A stretch of 64,000 bases of DNA from an uncultured Prevotellaceae bacterium (GTDB lineage: Bacteria > Bacteroidota > Bacteroidia > Bacteroidales > Bacteroidaceae). The stretch spans positions 1-64,000 of the forward strand of contig CADACW010000011.1 in assembly GCA_902786565.1 (NCBI GenBank), given 5' to 3'. Positions within the stretch are counted from its first letter, which is position 1. Every line of letters begins with the position of its first letter. The notes beneath the pieces were generated by a model. It was not told the DNA's origin, made no database searches, and saw only the letters and a program-made list of their open reading frames with translations. Made by a program: the position numbers and the translations under genes. Below, one piece after another: positions 51,040 to 60,094 of the stretch.

Positions 51040-54000
51040 ATGAAGAAAAAACTTATTAGTGCATTGCTTATGGGGGCTTTCGTTGTGGCTTCCACAAGCA
51101 TGTTTGTGTCTTGTAAGGATTACGATGACGACATCAGTAATCTGCGCAGCCAAGTAGGTCAGCTGACCGACTGGAAGGACAAGTATGCCAAGGGCATCAT
51201 TGTCACGAATGTCGAGCAGAATGGCTCTGGCATCACACTGACCTTCAGCGACGGCAGCACTCAGACACTGTCTAACGGTGCAAACGGCAAGGACGCTGAC
51301 GTTTGGACTATTGGTAACGATGGCTTCTGGTACAAGAATGGCCAGAAGACCGACTACAAGGCTGTTGGTACCGACGGTAAGGACGGTAAGGATGGTGCCC
51401 AGGGACCTCAGGGAGAACAGGGTCCTGTCGGACCTCAGGGACCTCAAGGTGAACAGGGTCCTGTCGGACCTCAGGGACCTGCCGGACCTCAGGGTCCTCA
51501 GGGCGAGCCTGGAACCAGCGTTGCCGGAAGCAATGTCTACCTCATCCCCAACCTCGATGGTTACTTCTACAGCGTTGCTGAGGATGGCACTCAGACCAAG
51601 ACCGACATTGCTTGGGATGCCAACCTGAATACTGGTGAGGTTGACGCTCAGATTTCTGCTGCTCAGACCGCTACCGGCGTGTTCGTGGCAGGTATCGAGA
51701 ATCAGGGAACATTCTACATTCCCACCACTTCAACTCTGACCAGCCTGGTCTTTGTTCCCCAGACCTACTATTGGGGTATCGAGGCTGCCAAGATTTCTCG
51801 TATCAATCCCAAGTACTACACCGACCTTAAGGCTCTGATTTCGTACATCGACAACGACGCTCAGCGCGAGGAGGTTGTTGGTACTCCCGGTCACGTTCAC
51901 GTTGGCTGTAAGGAGCACGTGGGTGTGATGGATTATGAGAAGGTTGACACCACTCTTGATTCACACTGCCGTTATACTCTTAGCAGCAACACCATCAGCG
52001 TGATGGTTGACGCTACTGCTGAGTATCATGTGAACCCCACAACTGCTAAGTTCGACGATGTTACCTCTATCAACATCCTGAGCGACAACAAGTCTTACAC
52101 CCGTGGTATCTCCAGCAACGGTAAGGTCACTCTGCTCGGTGCTGCTGATAAGAAGAATGGTGGCTGGAGTGTTAAGGATGGTATTCTGAGCGTTCCCCTC
52201 CAGGTCAATGGAACTATCAGCACTGTCGCCACAAAGCAGGCTGATGGCAACTATACCTTCGACGCTAATCCTGGTGTGACCGTGTTTGCTACACAGGTTA
52301 CCAATGTGAAGACTGCTGATGGTAAGGACACCACCGTCACTTCCGACTATGCTGCTATCGTTGAGGAGACTGTCAGCAATCTGCGTCTTGCCCACAAGCG
52401 CCACAACGCTACCGGCACCCGTGACATCGACTTCATCGAGACCGCTATGTTCAACAACCACTGCGGACTCTGCGATGTTTACAAGGTTGGTAACGTGCGC
52501 AAGGGTATGCACCTTTTCGCTACCGTCGGTGAGGCTAAGTATTGGGTTGCCAACACCAAGCGTATCAACGACAATGCTTTCGGTGAGGGCCAGGATACCG
52601 TTTGGTACAAGGGCGACATCGACCTGACCGCTCTGATTGAGACCCACTACACCAACTCAGCTGGTAACCACGATGTGTTCAACGACAAGAACTTCACTCG
52701 TAACTTCGACTATCGTTTCGAGCTGACCGACTTCCGTTATGAGGACGACATCAAGACCAATGAGAGTGCTCACGCTGCTATCTTCACCAAGGAGGTTAAT
52801 GGCGAGACCCACTACTTCCTGCACCCGCAGGATCCTCAGGAGGGTGGTCTGAATGGCCGTGAGTACAACGAGGCCAATCCTCAGACTGAGGTTGTCATCA
52901 ACCGTGTACCCCTGGTGCGTGTTTCTCTCGTTTACAAGGATGGTACTCCCGAGGGTAAGGTCATCGACTATGGCTATCTGCCCATCCGTATCGTCGGCGA
53001 GCAGGATAATCCTCCTCAGGACTTCATCACCGCTCAGTACACTTCCAACAAGGACGCTGCTGTGACCCAGTACAACATGTGCTACTCGCCTGCAGGTAAC
53101 AATGTCAACGCCTACACTTCTGACTGGCGTCAGACTGAGGAAGACCTGATGAGCCATCCGGGTCTGCGCACTGTCCTCTCACGTGAAAACTTCGAGAGCA
53201 TCTACGCTGCTCAGTACACCGTTTCTGGTACTATCACAGACCTTGACCAGTATTACATCGAGAACGAGAAGGCTTACTTCGCTAATCCTTACAGCGAGAG
53301 CAATCCCGACGGTGTCCGTGCTAAGTTCATGGCTGTCAAGGCTACTCCGCTGAGCCAGGCTAAGGTCGGTAAGATCTTCTACGACTTTGGTGGTACTAAT
53401 GCCGGTCTGGGTACTTCTATCCTGAAGTGGGATATCGACCAGCTCGAGATCCGTGCCCTGGCTACTGCCACTCCGAAGGCTCTGTCTGATGACAACACTA
53501 TGACCCGTGCCATCCTGCTGAAGTCTAACAATCCTGCCAACTATCCTGACATCTATGTCATCTTCAAGTCTGGTGAGATCAAGCTGGAGAACAAGGAGGT
53601 CGTGCTGAACGTCGGTGTTACCGCTCATCGCATCAATGAGTACTGGTACACTCACGATTATGACGCAGCTGGTCCGTTCCAGATGGGTGTTGAGGAAATC
53701 CACACCAACGTGATTACTCCTGAGGAGGGTGATCAGAGCGGCATGAACGACGGTCAGTTCCATATCTGGAAGCCCGTTGTCTTCGAGAACTGGTTCATGA
53801 ATGTGTTCCTGAACAACTTCCGCGACGGCACCTTCACTGAGTGGCTCAACTTCGAGGGTAAGCCCTCTGTGGCTGGTCAGCCCTTCGCTGCCACCAATGT
53901 TGAGATGGCTATGATCTTTGCTGACGAAGGCAATGGCGATTACAGCGGTAAGCTGGATGCCGGCAAGGCTACTACATTTGTTGTCAAGAACATCAATGGT

Positions 54001-54987
54001 ACTGCTACCAACGCTACCGACAAGACCCTGACTTCGCTCTATGCACGTAAGAAGAGTGACATCGATGTTCCCAGCAGCTATCAGAAGATTGCTTCTCTGC
54101 AGGGTACTTGGACTGGTAAGCCCTATAACTACACTGGCCAGCAGTCAATGAAGATTGCTCTTGAGAAGACTGAATACGCTAAGGCTCTGCTCAACTATGT
54201 TGCTCCCGATGGCATCATCGCTAAGGACGTTCTGAAGGCTACTGTTGCTGTTGTTCCCAAGAACACTGCTGCTCGCGGCTTCAACCATCTGGCTGCTGTC
54301 AAGACTCTGAGCAATGGTGCCGAGGTTTATGCAGACTGGACTTCACAGCCCGTTTCTGTTGACAAGGATGGTAACTATCTGAGCGCTGTCCAGTATCGCA
54401 CCGGTACTGACGAGAACGGCAATGCTGAGTACACTTACTGCCCGATCAAGCTGAAGGACTACAAGTTCGACGTCCGCTTCCTGCGCCCGATTTCACTTGA
54501 CAAGATGAACTCTGTGGTTATCGAGGATGCTACCTCATCTACCGACCGTGCACAGGTTATCAAGCTGTCTGACCTGATCAGTGGCTACACCGACTATCGT
54601 GGTGGCAACTTCGGCAGCGCTGCTAACTGGAAGGTTGTTCCTCCCGATGCTATCGACTACGAGGAGTACTATGCACCTGATGGCCTGAACAAGTTCAAGG
54701 TTAACGTTCAGGGTCTGACCATCGGCCAGTTCTTGAGTGACAACCGCGAGGTTGAGACCAACCTGAACCAGGCTACACCCGACACTTGGGAGCAGCTGAG
54801 CAAGGTGAGTGCCGCTCTGAACTTCAAGGTTACCGGTCCTGACGAGCTGACCTACTACAACAACGGTTCTACCGTGCTCGAGTTCAAGGTTCGTATTCCT
54901 GTCGAGATTGAGTACTACTGGGGTACTATCTATGACAAGGTTGAGATCACTGTCAAGAGAACTCAGAACTCTTCTCGCAAGAACTAA
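51040..54987 (+). CDS. Large surface lipoprotein with collagen-like stalk
   Basis: The protein has 1315 residues. A lipoprotein signal ends MFVSC, Cys at 25, followed by KDYDDD, an acidic export signal typical of surface-exposed Bacteroidetes lipoproteins. A short coiled segment (ISNLRSQVGQL) and a beta domain like the PL29-lyase N-terminal/DUF4988 family come next. Residues 110-160 are 17 Gly-X-Y triplets. The bulk (about 160-1315) is beta-rich; from about 720 it matches the C-terminal protein at the window end. Codons end mostly in T (GCT, GGT, GTT), unlike its neighbours, suggesting very high expression. Its role is likely adhesion or surface coat; this is inference. A strong terminator follows. 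Confidence 0.85.
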   Translation: MKKKLISALLMGAFVVASTSMFVSCKDYDDDISNLRSQVGQLTDWKDKYAKGIIVTNVEQNGSGITLTFSDGSTQTLSNGANGKDADVWTIGNDGFWYKNGQKTDYKAVGTDGKDGKDGAQGPQGEQGPVGPQGPQGEQGPVGPQGPAGPQGPQGEPGTSVAGSNVYLIPNLDGYFYSVAEDGTQTKTDIAWDANLNTGEVDAQISAAQTATGVFVAGIENQGTFYIPTTSTLTSLVFVPQTYYWGIEAAKISRINPKYYTDLKALISYIDNDAQREEVVGTPGHVHVGCKEHVGVMDYEKVDTTLDSHCRYTLSSNTISVMVDATAEYHVNPTTAKFDDVTSINILSDNKSYTRGISSNGKVTLLGAADKKNGGWSVKDGILSVPLQVNGTISTVATKQADGNYTFDANPGVTVFATQVTNVKTADGKDTTVTSDYAAIVEETVSNLRLAHKRHNATGTRDIDFIETAMFNNHCGLCDVYKVGNVRKGMHLFATVGEAKYWVANTKRINDNAFGEGQDTVWYKGDIDLTALIETHYTNSAGNHDVFNDKNFTRNFDYRFELTDFRYEDDIKTNESAHAAIFTKEVNGETHYFLHPQDPQEGGLNGREYNEANPQTEVVINRVPLVRVSLVYKDGTPEGKVIDYGYLPIRIVGEQDNPPQDFITAQYTSNKDAAVTQYNMCYSPAGNNVNAYTSDWRQTEEDLMSHPGLRTVLSRENFESIYAAQYTVSGTITDLDQYYIENEKAYFANPYSESNPDGVRAKFMAVKATPLSQAKVGKIFYDFGGTNAGLGTSILKWDIDQLEIRALATATPKALSDDNTMTRAILLKSNNPANYPDIYVIFKSGEIKLENKEVVLNVGVTAHRINEYWYTHDYDAAGPFQMGVEEIHTNVITPEEGDQSGMNDGQFHIWKPVVFENWFMNVFLNNFRDGTFTEWLNFEGKPSVAGQPFAATNVEMAMIFADEGNGDYSGKLDAGKATTFVVKNINGTATNATDKTLTSLYARKKSDIDVPSSYQKIASLQGTWTGKPYNYTGQQSMKIALEKTEYAKALLNYVAPDGIIAKDVLKATVAVVPKNTAARGFNHLAAVKTLSNGAEVYADWTSQPVSVDKDGNYLSAVQYRTGTDENGNAEYTYCPIKLKDYKFDVRFLRPISLDKMNSVVIEDATSSTDRAQVIKLSDLISGYTDYRGGNFGSAANWKVVPPDAIDYEEYYAPDGLNKFKVNVQGLTIGQFLSDNREVETNLNQATPDTWEQLSKVSAALNFKVTGPDELTYYNNGSTVLEFKVRIPVEIEYYWGTIYDKVEITVKRTQNSSRKN
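51367..51519 (+). repeat. Collagen-like coding repeat
   Basis: 153 bp encode 17 Gly-X-Y triplets. A 30-bp stretch at 51415-51444 recurs exactly at 51451-51480 (period 36 bp, 12 residues GEQGPVGPQGPQ). Such repeats can change in copy number. Confidence 0.88.
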
Positions 54988-55014
54988 TTCTGAACTGACG
55001 AATCTTCTATACTG

Positions 55015-55045
55015 AAAGGGGAGGGAGTGTTCCCTCCCCTTTTTT
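55015..55045 (+). terminator. Terminator after large lipoprotein gene
   Basis: AAAGGGGAGGGA (55015-55026), loop GTGT, TCCCTCCCCTTT (55031-55042), then more T. A perfect G/C-rich stem of at least 9 bp. Confidence 0.93.
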
Positions 55046-55071
55046 AAATTTATTTTTATCACTTTAAAAGC

Positions 55072-55079
55072 TACATTTG
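55072..55079 (+). promoter_or_regulatory. Promoter of small lipoprotein pair
   Basis: TACATTTG lies 28 bases before the ATG at 55108; the next gene follows after 18 bases. Confidence 0.65.
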
Positions 55080-55107
55080 TAGCCCGAAAAGTAGTTTTAT
55101 TTTCTAT

Positions 55108-55602
55108 ATGAGAACTGTTAAGTATTTACTGATTGCTTTCTTGGCCCTTCCTCTTGTCTTTTCTTGCACTGACAAGAAGCCCACTTCGGAAGTGGATGAG
55201 AATGGCTTGCCTGTTTTTGAATTCTCCAATCAGGATTCCACCAATATTATGTCTTTGGCCAATGACTATATGACTTTCTTTGGTCAGCAAAACTATGAAG
55301 CTGCTTCCGATATGCTTTATATTGTGCGCAACGACAGCATATTCCCTCTCGACAATGAGCAGCGTAACGGCTTTGTTCAGGCTATGAAGGTTTTGCCCGT
55401 CTACGGTACAGCATTGAAGGAACTGAAACTCTATAGCGACAGAGACAACGAGCTGCGCATAGCTGTCCAGGTTTCTGAGGATGGTAATCTGGAGACCGAG
55501 AAGGGAACCATCAATTTTATGCTGAATCCTGTTCAAGTTGAAGGCCAGTGGTATCTCACCCTGCGCGACAAGTATGCCGAGGGCGTTGGATTGTACCATT
55601 AA
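55108..55602 (+). CDS. Small lipoprotein, unknown function
   Basis: The protein has 164 residues. A lipoprotein signal ends LVFSC with Cys at 20, then TDKKPTSEVDENG. The mature part has an alpha/beta look (NIMSLANDYMTFFGQQNYEA, then VEGQWYLTLRDKYAEGVGLY), similar in outline to NTF2-like/DUF3828-type lipoproteins, but I cannot assign it. It probably shares an mRNA with the next gene. Confidence 0.75.
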   Translation: MRTVKYLLIAFLALPLVFSCTDKKPTSEVDENGLPVFEFSNQDSTNIMSLANDYMTFFGQQNYEAASDMLYIVRNDSIFPLDNEQRNGFVQAMKVLPVYGTALKELKLYSDRDNELRIAVQVSEDGNLETEKGTINFMLNPVQVEGQWYLTLRDKYAEGVGLYH

Positions 55603-55620
55603 TTAATTGTTATTCAGGAT

Positions 55621-56061
55621 ATGATTTCTAAGTCATTATTTATTTCTATTCTCGGTGTTGCTTTCATCGGCTGCACCAGCAACTCCACCAAACCGGAAAG
55701 CGTTGCAACAGCCGAGGTTGCAGAGCAACAAGCCCCTTCACGCCCCTATGCTGAACTTCACGTGCCCCAGACCATCGACATGGGTGTCTTTGAAGGCGAC
55801 CAGCTGGTGAAGGAGACCACGATACAACTCACTAATACAGGTACCGACGACCTTGTCATTCTCGGTGCCCAGCCAGAATGTAATTGCACGCAGATTCTCT
55901 ATATCGACTCCGTCATTCCTGCTGGCCAGCGTGGTAGAGTGACTGTCAGCCAGGACCTCTCTGAATATCCGGCTGATACCATCCGCAAGCAGTTTGGCAT
56001 TCTCTCTAACGACCGCCATGAACAGGTGAAACGCATCACCCTGATTGGCGTCCGGCGCTAA
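55621..56061 (+). CDS. DUF1573-domain lipoprotein
   Basis: The protein has 146 residues with lipobox AFIGC (Cys 18). Residues 50-146 match DUF1573: MGVFEGDQLVKETTIQLTNT, GAQPECNCTQ with two Cys, and a beta-rich end. The domain is an immunoglobulin-like fold common in Bacteroidetes envelope proteins, of unknown role. It lies 18 bp after the preceding lipoprotein gene. Confidence 0.85.
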   Translation: MISKSLFISILGVAFIGCTSNSTKPESVATAEVAEQQAPSRPYAELHVPQTIDMGVFEGDQLVKETTIQLTNTGTDDLVILGAQPECNCTQILYIDSVIPAGQRGRVTVSQDLSEYPADTIRKQFGILSNDRHEQVKRITLIGVRR

Positions 56062-56067
56062 TACGTG

Positions 56068-56092
56068 CTGACAGAGCCACCGTCTCTGTCAG
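56068..56092 (+). terminator. Hairpin after DUF1573 gene
   Basis: CTGACAGAG and CTCTGTCAG form a perfect 9-bp stem around a 7-base loop. No U-tract follows, so it may be an mRNA 3'-end stabiliser or a weak terminator. Confidence 0.6.
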
Positions 56093-56122
56093 TGCAAAAC
56101 TGAACTTAATTTATTGTTTACA

Positions 56123-56515
56123 ATGAGAATACGTTTCAAAGAATTGTTAGTGGGCGCGTTATTAGCACTGACGCTGCCAATACATGCTGACGAGAGTTCT
56201 AATCTTTTTTTGACACTTGCCAATGGCAAAACTCAAAAGTTCGATTTGGATCAGAACCCAGTCATCACATTCAGTGATGAGATTGTGAACATAAAGAGTG
56301 ATAATAACTCTGTTTCTCTTTCTTTTGATGAAATTCGTCATTTCTCATTCTGGCGTTTTAACCTCCAGGATGATGACGCTTTGTTTATTTCCGATATTCT
56401 TTCTGTTATACTGGGAAAGGATGACGATGCGCATAAGGCTGATGTTAATGGAGATGGCAAGGTGGACATAGGCGATGTGTTAAAGTATCTCTCCAATAAG
56501 AAAACAAATAATTAA
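56123..56515 (+). CDS. Secreted protein with C-terminal dockerin-like repeat
   Basis: The protein has 130 residues from the ATG at 56123. The signal peptide ends about LPIHA (residue 20). An N-terminal module (NLFLTLANGKTQKFDLDQNP ... FDEIRHFSF) belongs to the beta module often found after the signal in Prevotella secreted proteins. The C-terminus ADVNGDGKVDIGDVLKYLS has the D-x-N-x-D-G-x-x-x-x-x-D calcium loop of type I dockerins; a partial first repeat may precede it (ISDILSVILGKDDDAHKADV). No cohesin is visible in the window. Function is unknown. Confidence 0.75.
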   Translation: MRIRFKELLVGALLALTLPIHADESSNLFLTLANGKTQKFDLDQNPVITFSDEIVNIKSDNNSVSLSFDEIRHFSFWRFNLQDDDALFISDILSVILGKDDDAHKADVNGDGKVDIGDVLKYLSNKKTNN

Positions 56516-56549
56516 AGAGTATTAATACATAACTTTAAAGCTTTATATT

Positions 56550-58373
56550 ATGAAGAGAATTATTTCACTTAGTATTCTGATGCTTTGCGTTCTTTTCTTA
56601 TCGGCTCAGACTGCACCAAAGGAAAGATGGGTAAACATCAGATTAAAGAATCAAGAACTTATAAGCTATAAGGCAGGTGATGTAGACAGCATCTATTTCA
56701 CCGCAAAAGACACAGCAAAGGTCGTTGTGATCGACACCCTGTCCGTAGACCTGGGCCTTGCCAGCAATCTGCTCTGGTCTAAGAAGGATTTGTCTCTGGG
56801 TGGTGGCAAGTTCGGCTTCACTGCCGAATATAAGGCCAACTGCCTCAACTATATTCACGAAGAATTTGGCGATGATTGGACCATTGCAACCGGCACCGAT
56901 TTTATGGAACTGAAAGAAGCCTGCACATGGCAGAAGACCGATGCAGGCTTCGTGGGCACTTCTACAAAGAACAATGAAACCATTCTGCTGCCATTCACTT
57001 CCGGTTCTATGTGTCTTTATTGGACTTCTGTAGACAACAAGAAATATGTCTATGTCCACTTTGATGAATTGTCTGAAAGCGTCGAGTTCGAAGAAAGGAC
57101 TGATGCCAATTCTACCGCCAAGGCTGTTCGCGCCGTCCGCAAGAAGAGCCAGTCCCCTGCCGATGACATTGGCGACGACGATCCCAACTACAACGGTAAA
57201 TACAAGAGACCTCAGGTCGTAGACTTGGGCCTGTCAGTGAAGTGGGGCAGCTTCAACCTCGGAGCCTCAAGCGTTACCGATTTCGGTGGCTATTTCGGTT
57301 GGGGCGACGTCACTGAGACCCTTACCGTGAACGACCGTGGTGCCTTATATGCTTCTGGCAAGTTCAATACGAGCATTGGCGGAGATGTGGCATACGACAT
57401 CGTGGCCAAGGAGTTGGGCGGACATTGGCGTATGCCGACGGCCAAGGAGATTGAAGAACTGAACTCTTGCACCATCACTTTTGTCAAAGACTATCAAAAC
57501 ACTGGCGTTAAAGGCTGGCTGTTCACCAGGAACGGCAATTCCTTATTCTTCCCTTGTGCCGGCTATCAAGACACTGGCGGCTTGGAGGACACCCAGTTTG
57601 CCTATATTTGGTCAGACAGCACATACAACTCAACCTATCAGGCCTATAGCTATCGCATTTACGACAATGTGAGTGTGAAGCCAGCAAACAGTATGCGCAA
57701 CCTTCATCTGTCTCTGCGTCCCGTCTATGACGATGGTGGCAGCAGCGATCCCGGAACCGGCCAGGGTGGTGGCGAAGTGACGCCTCCCGTTCAGAATCAG
57801 GACATTCCTACTGATGGTATCGACATGGGCCTCGGCGTCCGTTGGGCTCCCCAGAACATCGGTGCCAAGAAATCGTCAGAAGTGGGCAACTACTTTGCCT
57901 GGGGCGAAATCAAGCCCAAGGATAGCTTTACAGAGGATAATTATATTTCGCCCTATAAAGGCATCGGCCGTGGCGACAGCGGCTTCCAGACCATCGATGC
58001 CGAAAACGACGCTGCCACCCAGTTGTGGGGCGACAAGTGGCGCATGCCCACTATGGACGAGATTGGTGCCCTGCGAAGCACCTGCACGGTCAGCAGTCCT
58101 GTCACCCGTGATGGTGTTGTAGGCTTTGTCTTCAAGAGCAACATCAATGGAGCCGAGCTGTTCTTCCCGGCCGGCGGTTCAAAGGTAGGCACCAATGCAA
58201 CTCATAACTCTGCCGATATGTGCTACTGGACCAGTACGGTCTACACATCGTCGCTGAATGAAGAGCAGCGTGTCAACTGGGCTACCTGCATCAAGGGCAA
58301 CTATAGTGAAGATCCTTACCTCCACGGCACTTCGCGCTTCTATGGTCTGCTCATCCGCCCCGTTATGAAATAG
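56550..58373 (+). CDS. Secreted protein with three FISUMP-type domains
   Basis: The protein has 607 residues. The signal peptide is MKRIISLSILMLCVLFLSAQ. A short beta module (VNIRLKNQELISYKAGDVDS) is followed by three related domains. The first, about 65-195, is degenerate. The second (VDLGLSVKWGSFNLGASSVT ... HWRMPTAKEIEEL) and third (IDMGLGVRWAPQNIGAKKSS ... KWRMPTMDEIGAL) fit the FISUMP family (Fibrobacter succinogenes major paralogous domain), linked by a Gly/Ser/Pro linker near 395. These domains are surface-exposed and probably bind ligands. It lies 34 bp after the dockerin-like gene, likely the same mRNA. Confidence 0.82.
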   Translation: MKRIISLSILMLCVLFLSAQTAPKERWVNIRLKNQELISYKAGDVDSIYFTAKDTAKVVVIDTLSVDLGLASNLLWSKKDLSLGGGKFGFTAEYKANCLNYIHEEFGDDWTIATGTDFMELKEACTWQKTDAGFVGTSTKNNETILLPFTSGSMCLYWTSVDNKKYVYVHFDELSESVEFEERTDANSTAKAVRAVRKKSQSPADDIGDDDPNYNGKYKRPQVVDLGLSVKWGSFNLGASSVTDFGGYFGWGDVTETLTVNDRGALYASGKFNTSIGGDVAYDIVAKELGGHWRMPTAKEIEELNSCTITFVKDYQNTGVKGWLFTRNGNSLFFPCAGYQDTGGLEDTQFAYIWSDSTYNSTYQAYSYRIYDNVSVKPANSMRNLHLSLRPVYDDGGSSDPGTGQGGGEVTPPVQNQDIPTDGIDMGLGVRWAPQNIGAKKSSEVGNYFAWGEIKPKDSFTEDNYISPYKGIGRGDSGFQTIDAENDAATQLWGDKWRMPTMDEIGALRSTCTVSSPVTRDGVVGFVFKSNINGAELFFPAGGSKVGTNATHNSADMCYWTSTVYTSSLNEEQRVNWATCIKGNYSEDPYLHGTSRFYGLLIRPVMK

Positions 58374-58400
58374 TAATCTTTCGTATAGAAGTTTTTAGTG

Positions 58401-58448
58401 CGGGATTATGATTCCTTTTTTAGGTTAATTACAATCCCGTTTTTTTTA
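58401..58448 (+). terminator. Terminator after FISUMP gene
   Basis: CGGGATT (58401-58407) and AATCCCG (58433-58439) close a hairpin with inner A/T pairs, followed by T9. Confidence 0.8.
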
Positions 58449-58520
58449 TTATGACCCCATTCTTTTGTGGCTAATATTTTTTATCTTACCAATAATATCA
58501 TTCTAAACTGTTTTATTATT

Positions 58521-60056
58521 ATGAACAAATCAAGTCTTTTGTTTTTCTTTAGTGGCTTTCTGATGCTGTCTGCCTGCGGCGGTGGCAGCAGTAGTGACGA
58601 CCCCGTGGTCACGCCCCCAACACCTAAACCCGAACCTGTCACTCCTGCTGACACGACCCAAAACGACAATGGTAACACACCCGGAGTGCAGACTCGGGGC
58701 ATTGTGGCTTTTCTCCCCTCGTTGACAGCCATGACCCGTGCCACCGACACACAATTTGAGGCTGGCGACCGCATTGGCGTGTTTGCCGTGAAGGCTTCTG
58801 CAGACGACAATCGTGCCATACTGGCGAACAAAGGAGGCAACTATGCCGACAATGTGGCGTATAGTTATAGCGGAGGCAAGTTCACCGCAACCAATGGTAT
58901 TGAGATTCCTGGTGATGCCAAGCTGTTTTATACAGCAGTCTATCCTTATACCAGTACTGCGGCCAACGTTTTCACCTTTGATGTGAACGAAAACCAGTCT
59001 ACTGCTGCAGCCTATACTGCCAGCGATCTCTGCACGGCAAGTACCGAGGCCACCGATGCCAAGGAGGTAGAACTGAAATTCAGTCACCGCCTCTCGAAGA
59101 TCATTATTAATTTGACAGGCGATGGTTGGACGGGGAATAATATCAGCGTGAAAATGCGCAACGTGATAGCCACGGCCAGTGTCGACCTGAACAGTGTGAC
59201 ATTTGTTGGAGTTGGCTCAAAGAAGGACATTGTCTGTGCGCCCAATGGTACACGCAGCTATAAGGTCATCGTGCCTCCCCAAGTCGTCGGCCGTGGCGAG
59301 AAGATAGTCACCGTAACTATGAACGGCGTGGAATATTCGCTCGACACCCAAAGCGAATTGGAGTGGCGTTCAGGCAAGAGCTATGAGTATACCTTGGGTT
59401 TGGAGAAACCAAACGACACCGAGCTGGTCTTCTTTACTGGCGATATCAACCCATGGAACGTTGACGAGCGTATCAACGACGTAGTGCCAGAAGACATTCA
59501 GGGCAAGATGGGCCCGTATATCCCCATCTATCGTGGCAACAAACCGCCCCACATCGAGGGTACCGTCTTTGTGAACCCGTTTGCAGCAGTCTACTGTGAA
59601 GACCAAGGCAACGGTGGCTATGCTCCCGGAACCGTGGTGAATAGCTCGTATATTCGTTTCTCCAATCAGAACACCACCTATAATACCATTGACATTGACC
59701 AGACCAATGAGGATGGTACGAGTACAAGTACCGGTGCAGGGGCATTTATCAGTGGTACAGGCGACAACTTTACCGCTTTCTTCAATACGGTTGGGCAAAC
59801 CGATGGCATCAGCACGAAAACGGCTCTTGTCATTAGTGGTACAAAGACATCTGGTGGCATACAGAATTTGAAGTACGCCTTTGTGATGGTCGACAAGGGA
59901 AACGACCCCAACAGTCGGCTGATGGCCAAGGGCGTATTCCGCGTTTTTGAAGACCAGGATGCGATGTCAGAATATGTCAGCTGGCCCGGTTCAATGTCTC
60001 GCAGCGCAAAAAAATCTGATGTCAGCCGTTTGCTGACACCCTTCAGCCTCAAGTAG
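58521..60056 (+). CDS. Fimbrillin-like (Mfa-type) lipoprotein
   Basis: The protein has 511 residues from the ATG at 58521. The lipobox LSAC (Cys 19) precedes a Ser/Asp/Pro-rich linker. The DTQFEAGDRIGVFAV motif near 78 and the SHRLSKIIINLTGD segment near 195 are hallmarks of fimbrillin/Mfa-like proteins (Mfa_like_1). A C-terminal region from about 320 has no clear match. Such proteins form or anchor type V fimbriae after cleavage by a surface protease. It is followed 38 bp later by a related protein with a vWA domain. Confidence 0.83.
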   Translation: MNKSSLLFFFSGFLMLSACGGGSSSDDPVVTPPTPKPEPVTPADTTQNDNGNTPGVQTRGIVAFLPSLTAMTRATDTQFEAGDRIGVFAVKASADDNRAILANKGGNYADNVAYSYSGGKFTATNGIEIPGDAKLFYTAVYPYTSTAANVFTFDVNENQSTAAAYTASDLCTASTEATDAKEVELKFSHRLSKIIINLTGDGWTGNNISVKMRNVIATASVDLNSVTFVGVGSKKDIVCAPNGTRSYKVIVPPQVVGRGEKIVTVTMNGVEYSLDTQSELEWRSGKSYEYTLGLEKPNDTELVFFTGDINPWNVDERINDVVPEDIQGKMGPYIPIYRGNKPPHIEGTVFVNPFAAVYCEDQGNGGYAPGTVVNSSYIRFSNQNTTYNTIDIDQTNEDGTSTSTGAGAFISGTGDNFTAFFNTVGQTDGISTKTALVISGTKTSGGIQNLKYAFVMVDKGNDPNSRLMAKGVFRVFEDQDAMSEYVSWPGSMSRSAKKSDVSRLLTPFSLK

Positions 60057-60094
60057 TAAATTGAGAAAATGGTAGTTTTTTATTTTGGTAGACT

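Noticed and set aside
51367..51519. Phage tail-fibre origin of the collagen-like stretch
   Set aside because: The protein has a lipoprotein signal and acidic export motif, and no phage genes are nearby.
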